Shown: positions 45,301-53,439, counted from the stretch's first letter. The stretch: 64,000 bases of DNA from DATLMR01 sp964615905 (GCA_964615905.1 CAZTUB010000004.1:62001-126000); one strand, 5' to 3'. Notes: generated by a model not told the origin, from the sequence alone. Made by a program: numbers and translations.

Positions 45301-45624
45301 AGGCTCGCAGAGGCTGATGTCCGCGCCGCCGATCTCTTCGGGCAAAAGCTCTCGGCCGCAGCGGACCTGTTGAGACAGCAAAAGCCGGTGGCTTTTTACG
45401 AGTGGCCGGTTAGGCTTGAAGCGAAGCTGGTTTATCTGGCAAACCATGTGCAAAGCTCGGATTACAAGCCCACAGATCAGGCGCGCGAGGCGCATGTCTT
45501 TCTCAAGGATCAACTCCGTATCGCGAAGAGCACATACGACGAGTTGATGCGGCGAGACCTGGCTACGTTCAACGAGTTGTTGCTCCGGCGAGGCTTGCAG
45601 CAGATCACCATCGAACAGCGGTAA
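42331..45624 (+). CDS. Exported sortilin/VPS10-like BNR-repeat protein
   Basis: A 1097-residue exported protein with signal peptide (residues 1-25) and GGAGGAAAA just before the ATG. Residues of about 45-790 form a beta propeller of BNR/sortilin blades, with many Asp-box motifs such as KTTDGGVHW, KSTNAGNTW, RTTDGGKSW and SRDRGATW. After it comes a beta domain (about 820-940) with a Gly/Pro-rich insert, then a helical C-terminus with long charged helices. The layout is common in Acidobacteriota and Bacteroidota exported proteins, often annotated as glycosyl hydrolases without catalytic proof. It is unusually large for a cassette. Confidence 0.88.
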   Translation: MNRSLAKAFAVVALFTLIGSPITLSATQRPAGPSSSSDTPQVDNALYSSLRYRYIGPPGNRAIALAGIPGDPSVYYVGAASGGIWKTTDGGVHWQPIFDDQPVASIGSLAIAPSDQNTIWAGTGETFIRSHISMGWGVFKSTNAGNTWQRSGLENTGRVGRIVIDPRNPDTVFVAALGHSYGPQADRGVYRTTDGGKSWERTLFVDNNTGAIDIVMDPNNSGVLFAAMWQIEIHTWGRFSGGPGSSIWMSRDRGATWKRLAGNGLPTRPVGKIGLAMTKADSNRIYALIETGKGIPWNGEPTDTGTLWRSDDGGNNWQLVNSNSSLITRPAYYTRMAVAPDNRDEAYFLSIGFSSSGDGGRTLASRSPAQSPGFDNHDIWIDPVNGKRMIVANDEGVSISLNRGNTWNRIRLPIAQLYRVTTDNRVPYTVCGNMQDGPSTCGPSNSKIGGSNITGGADIPRGLWYSVGGGESGWATPDPIDPNIVWSTASGRGSVGGIVARYDLRTKTARDVEVWPVSTNGHAAADVKYRFVWDFPITISPHDNNKVYVGSQFVHMTTNGGQSWQLISPDLTLNDKSKQQHSGGIWGDNLGVEYGNVIYSIVESPIAPGLIWAGTNDGLVHITRDGGKNWLNVTKKIPAIIPWGTINNIEPSRFDAGTAYITVNGHQEGNFDPWVYRTSDYGQTWELIVNGIPKSPLSYARCVREDPVRRGLLYLGTENGLYISFDNGRNWQPLQLNLPHAPVSWLTIQRHFNDLVVATYGRGFYILDDLTPLQQMTAKVAASDVHLFAPPPAYRFRLIENGVREMSDDPTAGRNPSYGASLSYWLKSVPAGDVTLMIADSSGRIVRTFGGSKIEGINRVYWDLRFDPSAAAYSGVDPLSGSTPPRGPEEGIPTERGRRQGTGTGGGGPAPSGSVRILAPPGSYTVKLRVGDREFTQPVTVLKDPDSGGSERDIAAQTAMLQEISADLNSAVAMSNGIASVRRQLQTLMGRLAEADVRAADLFGQKLSAAADLLRQQKPVAFYEWPVRLEAKLVYLANHVQSSDYKPTDQAREAHVFLKDQLRIAKSTYDELMRRDLATFNELLLRRGLQQITIEQR

Positions 45625-45657
45625 GCGTTCGCCTTTGCATAATCACTTGTCTGTCTC

Positions 45658-45810
45658 ATGGTAGACAACTCCAGACCGGGGATCAGTAAAGGTAGAGAGA
45701 CCACGATCGAGTTGGAAAATAATCCGTTGCCTGGGAGGAAGCATGACGAAGCTCTGAAAGAGGTTCAGAAAGAAAACCCGAATGCAGATAAGAGTTTCTG
45801 GCAAGATTAG
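45658..45810 (+). CDS. Small hypothetical protein
   Basis: A 50-residue frame, MVDNSRPGISKGRETTIELE at the start and KEVQKENPNADKSFWQD at the end, hydrophilic and protein-like in composition. It lies between the BNR gene and a degenerate attC, so it could be a tiny cassette gene. No ribosome site stands out. Confidence 0.35.
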   Translation: MVDNSRPGISKGRETTIELENNPLPGRKHDEALKEVQKENPNADKSFWQD

Positions 45811-45852
45811 CTGGATTGACAAAAAATGGAAAGTAGCGGTAAGAAGGTCGCA

Positions 45853-45942
45853 TGACAACCTTCTACACTAGAGCCCGCAACCGAGGCTCGTATGGCATAC
45901 TCCAACGGCACTTGCGGGCTGGGTGATACGAGGAGTTGAGGC
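45853..45942 (+). other. attC-like site 17 (degenerate)
   Basis: The interior GAGCCCGCAACCGAGGCTCGTATGG and TTGCGGGCTGGGTGATACGAGGAGTTGAGGC clearly matches the family; the outer cores are TCTACACT and GTTGAGG, both altered. It marks the probable right edge of the array. Confidence 0.6.
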
Positions 45943-46000
45943 AAGGGCTACGCGAGCGACGTAGCCCTATGATTGAGCGTAGCCCAACTCTGCCAGCCCT

Positions 46001-46147
46001 TTACTTCTGCCTGTACTTTCTAATGAGAATCCGTATGTATTCATCCCTTAGCTCGGTATAGACTCTGCTCGTCCTCACAAGCTCCGTGATGGCCGAATCT
46101 ATCAGAGTGTCTATCTCTACAGGGCTCCTAAGCTCCTTGATGCCCAT
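46001..46147 (-). CDS. Small hypothetical protein, possibly a fragment
   Basis: A 48-residue frame on the reverse strand (MGIKELRSPVEIDTLIDSA start, RILIRKYRQK end), helical and charged. Its ATG overlaps the stop of the upstream remnant as TGATG, the pattern of translational coupling. A hairpin GGGCTACG-CGTAGCCC lies about 30-60 nt downstream. Confidence 0.4.
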   Translation of the reverse strand: MGIKELRSPVEIDTLIDSAITELVRTSRVYTELRDEYIRILIRKYRQK

Positions 46148-46305
46148 CAGCAATTAATCAGGCTGTCGGAGTCGTCCTGCGTGGCCTGGTACGCCAGGTC
46201 GGCCGCATCCGTGAGTAGGTCTGGTCGAGCAGCTTGGGCATAAAGCACCTCAAGTAATGTAAATATAATCCTGGGAGCGGCTGGGTAAGTGTTGAAGGGA
46301 AAAGC
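46147..46305 (-). pseudogene. C-terminal remnant of an unknown gene
   Basis: The frame is open for 52 codons with protein-like content (YPAAPRIIFTLLEVLYAQAA, then DAADLAYQATQDDSDSLINC) but has no ATG and is closed upstream by a stop. It probably represents the 3' end of a gene lost by rearrangement at the array boundary. Confidence 0.35.
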
Positions 46306-46493
46306 TTAGCGATAATCTCTTATGAATTATCTGTACTAATAGACGTAAAATGAGATGGCTTTTCGTCTATCTACTTATAAGGTAGGGTCGCCGAGGAGAA
46401 TTCCGGGCAACAGCGACGACAAAGTAGCGATAAGACCAGAGCAGGGGAGTAGCACCCCTGAGTTTACCTACTCAGATTTCAACAGAGGCTTTT

Positions 46494-48074
46494 ATGGAAA
46501 TGCATCTTGACACGACATTGCAGAATCTTCACTGTATTATTCCTACTGACCCCAGCGGTGAGGACGAACCCTATCTGTGGGTATTTTTTATTGTGGCGGA
46601 CGGTAGTACGGTCCGTCAAAGATTAGATGATCCCTTGCGGTTGTCTGCCAATATCACGGTCCAGTCGGGTAGCGGCAGGCCGGGTAACCTTAATGAGGCC
46701 AAGGCCTCCAGCGGAGGGAATATTCATATCCCCGAGTCTGTTGGGCGGTACCAGAGTTTCATAAAGCCCATCGTGCTGAACCTGCCTTTCGGAACGCCGC
46801 CAATAACACTCTTTATTCCAGGCCGGATGGTCACCATTTGTGCGGCTATCGATGAAGAAGGGGTGCCGCGGGATGCCATTGAGGCCGCTTTCAATGCTGT
46901 GAAAGTGCATATTCAGAACAGGCTGAATGATTTCTTCAATGGTTTTTCGAGGGATGATTTTGAGGATGCCTTGAGAGATGATACAGATCCCATCGGTGCG
47001 ACCTCGCGCCTGTTCAACGAAGGGTTGAATACTGTAATTACTCGTATCAGAAATGAGGTGCCGGACATCGTGGAGGCCACGGCTATGGCTTGGGCGGTGG
47101 TTAATGTTAAAGTCAATTGGTGGGACCCGGGCAGTTGGGCCGGGGCATTTGCGGCGCTCGTCGACACGGATGAGCCGATCGGCAGCCATACTTTCACGAT
47201 CGACGAGGCAGGCATCATCAATCACAGTCTGCACGAAGTTTTGCGGAGCGATCTTCGACAACCGCATACTAACCTCGTCGTGGCCTGGTATGTGGTGAGT
47301 GGGTACAGCAATGCTACGGTGCGCTTTGTTCCCGGCGATCACAGGTTGAGCCAGTTGCCAGAACAGGTCGGGTTGTCGGGCCTGCCCGAACAGCACGCGC
47401 CACGGGTAGAGCGGAAGTGCATGGAACCCGGGACGGTGGTCGTTGTGCAGCGAAGCGCGCACACCCAGCAGTGGCAACTCATCGTCAATTATCCCTTTAT
47501 GCGCTACAGGTATGCTCTGGACGGCCAGGAGATGGCGGGGGACAGCGGTACGCTCCGAATCAGCAAAGCCGTCAGCTTTCCGCAGTTCGACGAGAGCAAG
47601 TTCTATTTCATCGGTGCCAGCGTGGAGACCCGGCTGGTCACCATCAACTATCAGCGATTGCCTGTCCCTGGTGTGCCGCAGCTTCACCGGATCCTGATCA
47701 GCAATGATCCTGCGGATGGGAACTTCGACCTGCACCTCACGACCGACGGCCTCCTCCCCAGCGGCTCCACCATTCCCGTGGCGAGCGAGGGCCTCTCCAT
47801 CGTCGGCCAGTCCATCGACTTCCCGGACGGCTTCCTCCAGCGCTACATCGCCTGTGTCGCCCGCATGCTCGGCGAAAAATGGGTCCGCGTGAAAAAGACC
47901 ATCCCCGACCGCTGGCGCACCCCCGAGGTCGCCTGGAATAAGTACCAGGAGATCGTGAATCAGCTTGCAGATCTGCAGTCCCTTCAGATCTACGACGCCC
48001 GCACCATCGAAAAGATCAAACAAGGAATAGCCGATAGGCTGAAATTGGAGATACCGGAGGCTTTCCATTTGTAA
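46494..48074 (+). CDS. Hypothetical protein, 526 residues
   Basis: A large hydrophilic protein with no signal peptide, starting after AGAGG. It is strand-rich (EPYLWVFFIVADGSTV, RPGNLNEAKASSGGNI), with a helical segment near residues 125-175 and Trp-rich VKVNWWDPGSWAGAF near 205. It ends with a helical tail. No family is recognised. The opposite strand is open for 494 codons across the same DNA, but this strand has the better ribosome site and more globular composition. Confidence 0.6.
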   Translation: MEMHLDTTLQNLHCIIPTDPSGEDEPYLWVFFIVADGSTVRQRLDDPLRLSANITVQSGSGRPGNLNEAKASSGGNIHIPESVGRYQSFIKPIVLNLPFGTPPITLFIPGRMVTICAAIDEEGVPRDAIEAAFNAVKVHIQNRLNDFFNGFSRDDFEDALRDDTDPIGATSRLFNEGLNTVITRIRNEVPDIVEATAMAWAVVNVKVNWWDPGSWAGAFAALVDTDEPIGSHTFTIDEAGIINHSLHEVLRSDLRQPHTNLVVAWYVVSGYSNATVRFVPGDHRLSQLPEQVGLSGLPEQHAPRVERKCMEPGTVVVVQRSAHTQQWQLIVNYPFMRYRYALDGQEMAGDSGTLRISKAVSFPQFDESKFYFIGASVETRLVTINYQRLPVPGVPQLHRILISNDPADGNFDLHLTTDGLLPSGSTIPVASEGLSIVGQSIDFPDGFLQRYIACVARMLGEKWVRVKKTIPDRWRTPEVAWNKYQEIVNQLADLQSLQIYDARTIEKIKQGIADRLKLEIPEAFHL

Positions 48075-48623
48075 TATGAGGCGTCGGAAAAACCATGCTT
48101 GCGGCATAACTCCACCACAGGCATGCCCGCATCCGCTTCCTTCAAAAAACCAATGAGGTAGAGACAGAGGAAGCAGAGGGAAGTTTAATTAAAAGGCAGG
48201 GGCTTGAAGATGACGCGCCAACGACGGCGGTCTAACGCTATATCTGAAAGTACGCCCCTGTGATATTCTGAGGCGGGATCGTCTGGGAGGGAGTGATGCT
48301 GTAGGGATGATCTAAATCATAGCCTACGCCTGCCCTTATCTATTCTATACATCTAACCACATATTGACCTGTAATCCACATTCCTGTATAAGCAGGTTGG
48401 CTGAGAGTTGGGTGACGTGAGGAGTTAGGGGTCTTGTCAAGCTGAGGGGCAAAATATGTCTTCTGTAAGAAGTTGGCGCATAATTGCTGCTGTCAGATTT
48501 CCAATAGCTGTAATGGGTGATAAACCTCCAGAACCGGCAGTGGAACGGGTGTTACTCCGCCCGGCGGATTTGTGATATATTCTGGCCCTACGCAAGACAC
48601 CTTTGGGCATGCGACAGTAACCT
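48075..48623. other. 549 nt intergenic region with an attC-like remnant
   Basis: No gene is visible. It contains the site listed at 48350-48430, several purine-rich stretches and AT-rich sequence before the next gene (GTGATATATTCTGG) that may hold its promoter. Confidence 0.4.
48350..48430 (+). other. attC-like site 18 (degenerate)
   Basis: ATCTAAC (48351-48357) fits RYYYAAC, and the right end GGGTGACGTGAGGAGTTAGGG closely follows the GGGTGATGCGAGGCGTTAGGC form. It suggests that the 46.5 kb gene was also once part of the array. Confidence 0.5.
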
Positions 48624-50876
48624 ATGAGAATAACTTCACGCTTCCTGCTCCCAGCCTCCTTTTTGCTGTTCGCACTGATTTCTCCTTCAATTACTGCTAA
48701 TCAATTTTCAATCGATTCGGAAAGCGGCGGCCTGTCCGCAGACTTTTTCAAGGAAGAAATCGCGCAGAATCGCGAGGCTGACTCTGAGGGTCAGAACCGG
48801 ATCAACGAAGCCTTCAAGGTTTTTGAGGAACTACTTGCAGTGACCCAGAACGCCGCTGCGCCAAATTCTCACTGGAGAGTGGGGCTAACATCCTGGCGCG
48901 ACGCACAAGAGGCATGGGAAAAAACATCGGCAAATCTGTTAGCTCCCGTTCAAGGCTTAAAGCATTGCGCTCCCCCACTCCGTAAGGCCAGGGAGCTAAT
49001 CGAACAGGCGGATAATCTTTTCCTCCTGGCGCGAGACATCGCTGACCCGATGAGAGCCGTGCGCTTACTCCAGGAGCATGAAAAACTCCAGACGCAGGCT
49101 AAAAACTTGTTGAAGCTGGCGGAGCAGGATTATCGCGCCGCGCTAAATGCCTACCTAAAAAGTGGTGGAGTTGCGCCCCTGAATAGCGGCTTGACGGTCG
49201 GGCGGCAGCGCCCCGCGCCGCGTCGCAATGAAAGACCCACGCAGCGCAACGGGTTGATTGAGAAAGGCTGCCGGTTGTTGCGGGAGATTGCGGACCTGCA
49301 TATACGGGCGTCTAAGTCGCCGGAGATTACGGAGTCAGAGGAATGGAAAGATGGAGGGGATAAGTTAAAAGCGTTATTCGATTATGAGCCGGAATCTCAG
49401 TTTCATCTTTATTTGATGAAGAACTGCCACTGTCCGCTTATGACGGCGAGAAGGCACATCGAGAGTCTGAGGCTGAGGGAGAAAATGCGTGCGAATCCAC
49501 GGGCAAGCGACGCACGTTCACTCAAAAACCTCGACCGGGCCATCCAGGAGGAGAAGGAGCGCATACAAACGGAAATTAGACGGACAATGGAGTGTTTTAA
49601 GGGAGTGTGCAATCTCGCGCCTCCATCCCAGGAAGAGTGCAGATGCCAAGAACCGCCAATCCCCCCAATGCCTGCTCGGCCCATCTCTACTATCTGTAAT
49701 ATGCAGGAGGTTGCGGGGCTGGTATTTGAGCGATATGACACGGGCAACCCCATAGGGATTATCAAGCTCAGTGGCGGCAGCGGCTCCAAACCGACCTACC
49801 TCATAACGCTGTCAGGCACGGAGGATATCTGGAACCCGCGGCAGGCCACATCGCTAATAGATGAGTGCGTGAAGGAAGTTTCGCGGCAACCGAGCGCCTA
49901 CCGGGAAGCTGTCCTGAGAGCAATTGAGAAGCAGGGCATAAGGAATGCCAGAATTATTTTCGCGGCGCACAGCCTCGGCGGGATGGTGATACAGAATCTC
50001 GTGTTGGACAGCCGTTTATATAGTAAATACCAATTGCAGGTTGATAGGGTAATCACTTTCGGCTCGCCAACTATTGCCCCAAGAGCAGACGGCATAAAAT
50101 ACGTCTATGTAGAACATGTCGGAGACCGGGTCCTTTCGCGTGTCCGTAATGCGCTCAGCCTCGCCCACTTGCCGGATCGGGAACGCGGGCGCATTCGTAT
50201 AGGAGGCGATTTCAAGGAGGTAAAAATCTCTGGAGGCCCCGCCCGCCCGGACCTTGTGTGGGGAGATCACAGCACCTACGACACAAATGAAGAGCTGAGA
50301 GGTTATGACACCACCGGTCAGCGAGGCGGGAATAATTGCCTGAGCCTGGAACTGAGTACTAAATCCCGGCATCCCGCCGAGCGTGTGCCGGGGACGGCAA
50401 AACCTACCTCGGAGGAGATCGGCGAGGAGGGTATGGATATAGAGGCAAGCAGGCGCGGCTATAAAGCTCTGGTCCCGCCGGCATTTGCCAGTAATTACCG
50501 TCAGGGCTATGACGGAGTTTATTGGGACCCTAAGAAATGTGCGATTGTGATAGGCGAGGCCAAAGGTGGGTACGAACGAAAGCGCCTGGATGAAATCTTA
50601 GGTACGGGATACGGCTTCAAGCAGGGCACAATAGAATGGGCGCGGGCAGCCGCTCAGCGGATCACTCGGTCTCGCACGACTAATGACCGGGAAGTAATAT
50701 GGGCCGAAATGATTCTGTGTGTTATACAGACAGGGAAGCCGGGGGTGATACCGATATCGCCCGAACTATGCAAGCTTGTCCGCCAGTGTAATGCTACGGT
50801 CAGGGTTGAGGTCTTCCATACAGAGAGCAAAGGCAGCCCCACGAAACATTACGTAACTGCTAAGTATCCGAGGTGA
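48624..50876 (+). CDS. Exported lipase-like protein with C-terminal nuclease-like domain
   Basis: A 750-residue protein with signal peptide (residues 1-25). Residues 60-340 are helical and coiled-coil-like, with a Cys-rich hinge (CHCP, CRCQEPP). Residues of about 350-520 form a lipase-3-like alpha/beta hydrolase with AHSLGG (Ser450) and FGSPTIA. The C-terminal domain (from about 600) reads GYDGVYWDPKK (Asp630) then IVIGEAKGG (Glu645, Lys647) and TIEWARAAAQR, the D-ExK arrangement of restriction-endonuclease-fold toxins. This combination suggests a secreted effector or polymorphic toxin; the function is inferred. No obvious immunity gene follows. Confidence 0.75.
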   Translation: MRITSRFLLPASFLLFALISPSITANQFSIDSESGGLSADFFKEEIAQNREADSEGQNRINEAFKVFEELLAVTQNAAAPNSHWRVGLTSWRDAQEAWEKTSANLLAPVQGLKHCAPPLRKARELIEQADNLFLLARDIADPMRAVRLLQEHEKLQTQAKNLLKLAEQDYRAALNAYLKSGGVAPLNSGLTVGRQRPAPRRNERPTQRNGLIEKGCRLLREIADLHIRASKSPEITESEEWKDGGDKLKALFDYEPESQFHLYLMKNCHCPLMTARRHIESLRLREKMRANPRASDARSLKNLDRAIQEEKERIQTEIRRTMECFKGVCNLAPPSQEECRCQEPPIPPMPARPISTICNMQEVAGLVFERYDTGNPIGIIKLSGGSGSKPTYLITLSGTEDIWNPRQATSLIDECVKEVSRQPSAYREAVLRAIEKQGIRNARIIFAAHSLGGMVIQNLVLDSRLYSKYQLQVDRVITFGSPTIAPRADGIKYVYVEHVGDRVLSRVRNALSLAHLPDRERGRIRIGGDFKEVKISGGPARPDLVWGDHSTYDTNEELRGYDTTGQRGGNNCLSLELSTKSRHPAERVPGTAKPTSEEIGEEGMDIEASRRGYKALVPPAFASNYRQGYDGVYWDPKKCAIVIGEAKGGYERKRLDEILGTGYGFKQGTIEWARAAAQRITRSRTTNDREVIWAEMILCVIQTGKPGVIPISPELCKLVRQCNATVRVEVFHTESKGSPTKHYVTAKYPR

Positions 50877-50983
50877 GGAGCTTGTACTTCAATTGACCAG
50901 TTACTTTGCTAATTGCAATAAGTGCAAGATGCCATATATGTATTTTCTAATGAATGTTGTACCTAATGTTGTACCAGACAAGA

Positions 50984-51006
50984 ACAGCCACCCTCGCGGT
51001 GGCTGT
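50984..51006 (-). terminator. Terminator of the tRNA-Val gene
   Basis: ACAGCCACC (50984-50992) and GGTGGCTGT (50998-51006) form a perfect 9 bp stem with a 5 nt loop; on the reverse strand TCTTGTCT follows. It lies 16 nt past the tRNA 3' end. Confidence 0.7.
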
Positions 51007-51022
51007 AACTTGCTGATTCCGT

Positions 51023-51098
51023 TGGTGGGCGCTACTGGACTCGAACCAGTGACCCCTGCCGTGTGAAGACAGTGCTCTACCGACTGAGCTAAGCGCCC
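51023..51098 (-). tRNA. tRNA-Val(CAC)
   Basis: Read on the reverse strand, the 76 nt fold into a full cloverleaf: acceptor GGGCGCT/AGCGCCC, D arm TAGCTCAGTCGGTAGAGC, anticodon arm CTGTC-TTCACAC-GGCAG with anticodon CAC, and T arm CTGGTTCGAGTCCAG. The 3' CCA is encoded. It reads GUG valine codons. Confidence 0.97.
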
Positions 51099-51149
51099 TT
51101 CGAGTCAAAAAAGCTTAGCAGATACAATCGTCGATTTCCACCCGTCTCT

Positions 51150-53030
51150 TTAGAAGACGAATTCGCCCGAACTGCCGTCTGAGTTCAGAACTATAAGCCG
51201 ATTTGATCCCGTTCCCCTGAGCGTCAGGCTCCCTTTGTATGTAAGCTGATCGGATTCACCCTCGAACACTGCCTTCTTGGGGGTAATCAGCACGCCGTTT
51301 AGCTGGATCATAGAAGACCGCGTGAAATTCGTCCCGTACACAAAGAGCTTCTTCGACTTCTTCACCTTCACGCGACTGACTGTCGGCAGCGGGGCCGGAT
51401 TGCTGGCATGCAGACGTATAGTGATGGTCAGCCGTTCTATATCGATATTGGTCGATGAGCCTGTGCTATCGGATACCCTGACCATTACCGAGGAGACACC
51501 GGCTACGGTCGGCACGCCGGATATCTGCCCGACGGCCGAGAGGTTGAGCCCCTGCGGCAATCGCCCGGAGATTATAGACCAGGTGTAGGGTGCAACCCCG
51601 CCGCTGGCTTTCAATGACATCTTGTACACGCCGCCGACAACGCCTTCATTCGGCGTCAGGGTCGTTATCGAAACAGGCTCGCCGCCGTTACCGCCACCCG
51701 AGCCGCCACCCGAGCCGCCACCCGAGCCGCCACCCGTACCACCGCCACCGGTCCCGCCGCCTGTGCCGCCGCCCGATCCGGGGTAGATTGCCTGAGCACC
51801 GTTCTTATCATCCTGGCCAAGGTTCGCGTCTCTGCCCCCGCGCGCCGAAGACCACATGATGGCCCCTGAGTCGGACGAATGGGCCAGCCCGATTGCGTGA
51901 CCGAGCTCGTGGCAGGCTACTTCGGCAAGGTTCGCGGAATTGCCGAGAAAGCAGTCCATCCCCCTGTTAAAGACGAGGTCGGCTTCGACCAGGCGTTTGA
52001 AACTTCTGCCGCCGACTGTCTTGCTCTCGCTTGTCCAAAATATTTGAGTTATGGCGACCACGCCGCTGCACCCGGAGGGCGTATCGAGCTGGCCAAGACA
52101 GTCTCCGAAAGAGATTGTGTTTGTGTTATCGCCGACCAGGCCGCAGTCGCTCGACTGCGAGCCCAATTGTAGCCTGATGCTCGACCCGCTCTGGTTGGAC
52201 CACGCAGACATCGCGCGCGTAATCTCATTTGAGCCGCCACCCGAAACAGGCGAGCGAGCCGGGTTTATTTCAAAGAATATCGCCTGCCCGGAGTCCGCTT
52301 CCATCCACCGCACGCCGCTCGCCATAAAGGCAAAGTCGGGCTGCACGCCTTTCGATCTCTTCTTAAACTCGCTCTTCTTCTGCTGGTACTCGCGCGGCTC
52401 GGCGAGCGCGGGCGCGAACCAGAGCTCCGCGTTGACCTGCTCTATCTGAGCCGCCTCGCTCACGAGGGTCTGTCTGATTTTTTGTAGATGATCCTGGAAA
52501 TCCGCGCGCTCGGTCACGCTCTCGTTGTCCGTGCGCGACAGCACCTGCACATCGCTCTGTTCGGGTCTGCGGGTGATTATTTTTTTGCCGGTCGTCGGGT
52601 CGTCGACAACGTAATAAAGACCCATAAACGAGTGCGCCACGCGCAGCGCGCCGTCGGGCCCGGTCGTCAGGTAGAGAAGAACCTCCTGACCTTTCTCAAA
52701 CTCAGGCGCGCCGAATATCTGTACGCCCTGTCCTCCGACTGTGCCGCCCGGCTGTTTGAGGACGATTCGGCGAGTCGGCAACTCGCCTTTCAAAACAGTA
52801 TCGGAGTATATCTCGACATAGGTCCAGATCATGCTGCCGTCATCGTCCCAGGCGCTGGTTACAGCCCTGACTTCGCCTGTCAGTATGAAACGGGATTGAA
52901 CGGCCAGCTCTTTATCCGAGAGCATCACGACGGTTGTCGCTTTTGAGAAGGATGCCAGAAGGCAAATCAGAAAAAGGGGGAGTGCCAGTCGAGCAAAAAT
53001 CCTGCCGGATGAGTTCATTTTTTTCCTCAC
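51150..53030 (-). CDS. Exported matrixin-like zinc metalloprotease with Ig-like and IPT-like tail
   Basis: A 626-residue protein with signal peptide (residues 1-31). The zinc site HELGHAIGLAH with a following IMWSS Met-turn (about residues 375-397) marks an M10/matrixin-type protease. Next comes a Gly/Thr/Ser-rich linker of about 30 residues (GGGSGGG repeats), a He_PIG-type Ig-like domain (PYTWSIISGRLPQGLNLS), and a C-terminal domain (KKSKKLFVYGTNFT) that resembles an IPT/TIG fold. The last domain is also found at the end of the gene at 54541. It probably acts outside the cell. Confidence 0.87.
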   Translation of the reverse strand: MRKKMNSSGRIFARLALPLFLICLLASFSKATTVVMLSDKELAVQSRFILTGEVRAVTSAWDDDGSMIWTYVEIYSDTVLKGELPTRRIVLKQPGGTVGGQGVQIFGAPEFEKGQEVLLYLTTGPDGALRVAHSFMGLYYVVDDPTTGKKIITRRPEQSDVQVLSRTDNESVTERADFQDHLQKIRQTLVSEAAQIEQVNAELWFAPALAEPREYQQKKSEFKKRSKGVQPDFAFMASGVRWMEADSGQAIFFEINPARSPVSGGGSNEITRAMSAWSNQSGSSIRLQLGSQSSDCGLVGDNTNTISFGDCLGQLDTPSGCSGVVAITQIFWTSESKTVGGRSFKRLVEADLVFNRGMDCFLGNSANLAEVACHELGHAIGLAHSSDSGAIMWSSARGGRDANLGQDDKNGAQAIYPGSGGGTGGGTGGGGTGGGSGGGSGGGSGGGNGGEPVSITTLTPNEGVVGGVYKMSLKASGGVAPYTWSIISGRLPQGLNLSAVGQISGVPTVAGVSSVMVRVSDSTGSSTNIDIERLTITIRLHASNPAPLPTVSRVKVKKSKKLFVYGTNFTRSSMIQLNGVLITPKKAVFEGESDQLTYKGSLTLRGTGSNRLIVLNSDGSSGEFVF

Positions 53031-53287
53031 ACCTATTAATTCAATCGACCGAAACCTGGGTTCAGGCTATAGCCTGCTGCCAGCAACAGGACCAGGGCAT
53101 ATGAAGGGTGAAATTTCCTTCGGGTCTGTGCTGTGAATCCAGCAGGGGCTTGGTCCGGTCCGATCTTAAACCACTAAAACCGATGCTTGTTACTGCACCG
53201 CTAATTTTTGGTGAAGAGGTTTGCTGCTTGCTTCTTACAACTTTTTTTGATTATGAAGACGGAGTTTTACAGCTCTGTCCCGCGCGA

Positions 53288-53316
53288 ATTAAACCATTGC
53301 CTGATAACCATGTCAA
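53288..53316 (-). promoter_or_regulatory. Sigma70-type promoter for the metalloprotease gene
   Basis: On the reverse strand TTGACA (53316-53311) and TTTAAT (53293-53288) are 17 nt apart. The start codon lies about 250 nt downstream, so the transcript would have a long 5' leader. Confidence 0.65.
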
Positions 53317-53411
53317 GACAATAGACAGGTTAAATCGTTAAGATTCTGCAAAGTTATTTTTTCGCGCGTGTAGAGTGAAGATCAGGGGGCCTGAACAGGG
53401 CATCTATAGCG

Positions 53412-53439
53412 GGAGCGGGTAAGATTTCCTACCCGCTCC
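53412..53439 (-). terminator. Hairpin after the glycine-zipper gene
   Basis: GGAGCGGGTA (53412-53421) and TACCCGCTCC (53430-53439) form a perfect 10 bp stem with an 8 nt loop, 37 nt past the stop codon. There is no clear T run, so it may be a terminator or an mRNA-stabilising hairpin. Confidence 0.55.

Larger units (their letters stand above)
17170..45942 (+). mobile_element. Integron-type gene cassette array (attC cluster without visible integrase)
   Basis: Across 29 kb, about 17 sites resembling integron attC sites separate genes that are almost all on the + strand. The sites share the inverted core pair RYYYAAC/GTTRRRY and a family-like interior (GGAGC-GCAA--AGAGCTTGTAT and GGGCCGGGTGATGCGAGGCG). 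All well-formed sites have the same orientation, with RYYYAAC next to the end of the gene, as expected for cassettes captured in one array. No IntI-like tyrosine recombinase or attI is seen, so it is either a CALIN or the distal part of an integron whose integrase lies elsewhere. Cargo is mostly hydrolases, acetyltransferases, nucleotidyltransferases and secreted unknowns. The block 37.34-42.1 kb is less cassette-like. Confidence 0.8.

Noticed and set aside
46623..48107. 494-codon open frame on the - strand across the 46.5 kb gene
   Set aside because: Its composition is rich in His, Arg, Pro and Asp as expected of an antisense shadow, and the + strand has a better ribosome site.
51023..51098. 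tRNA-Val as integration site of a genomic island covering the cassette array
   Set aside because: I found no copy of the tRNA 3' end near 17 kb and no phage-type integrase beside it.
51660..51790. CRISPR-like or satellite repeat
   Set aside because: The GCC-rich repeats encode the Gly/Ser linker of the metalloprotease in frame; there are no spacers.
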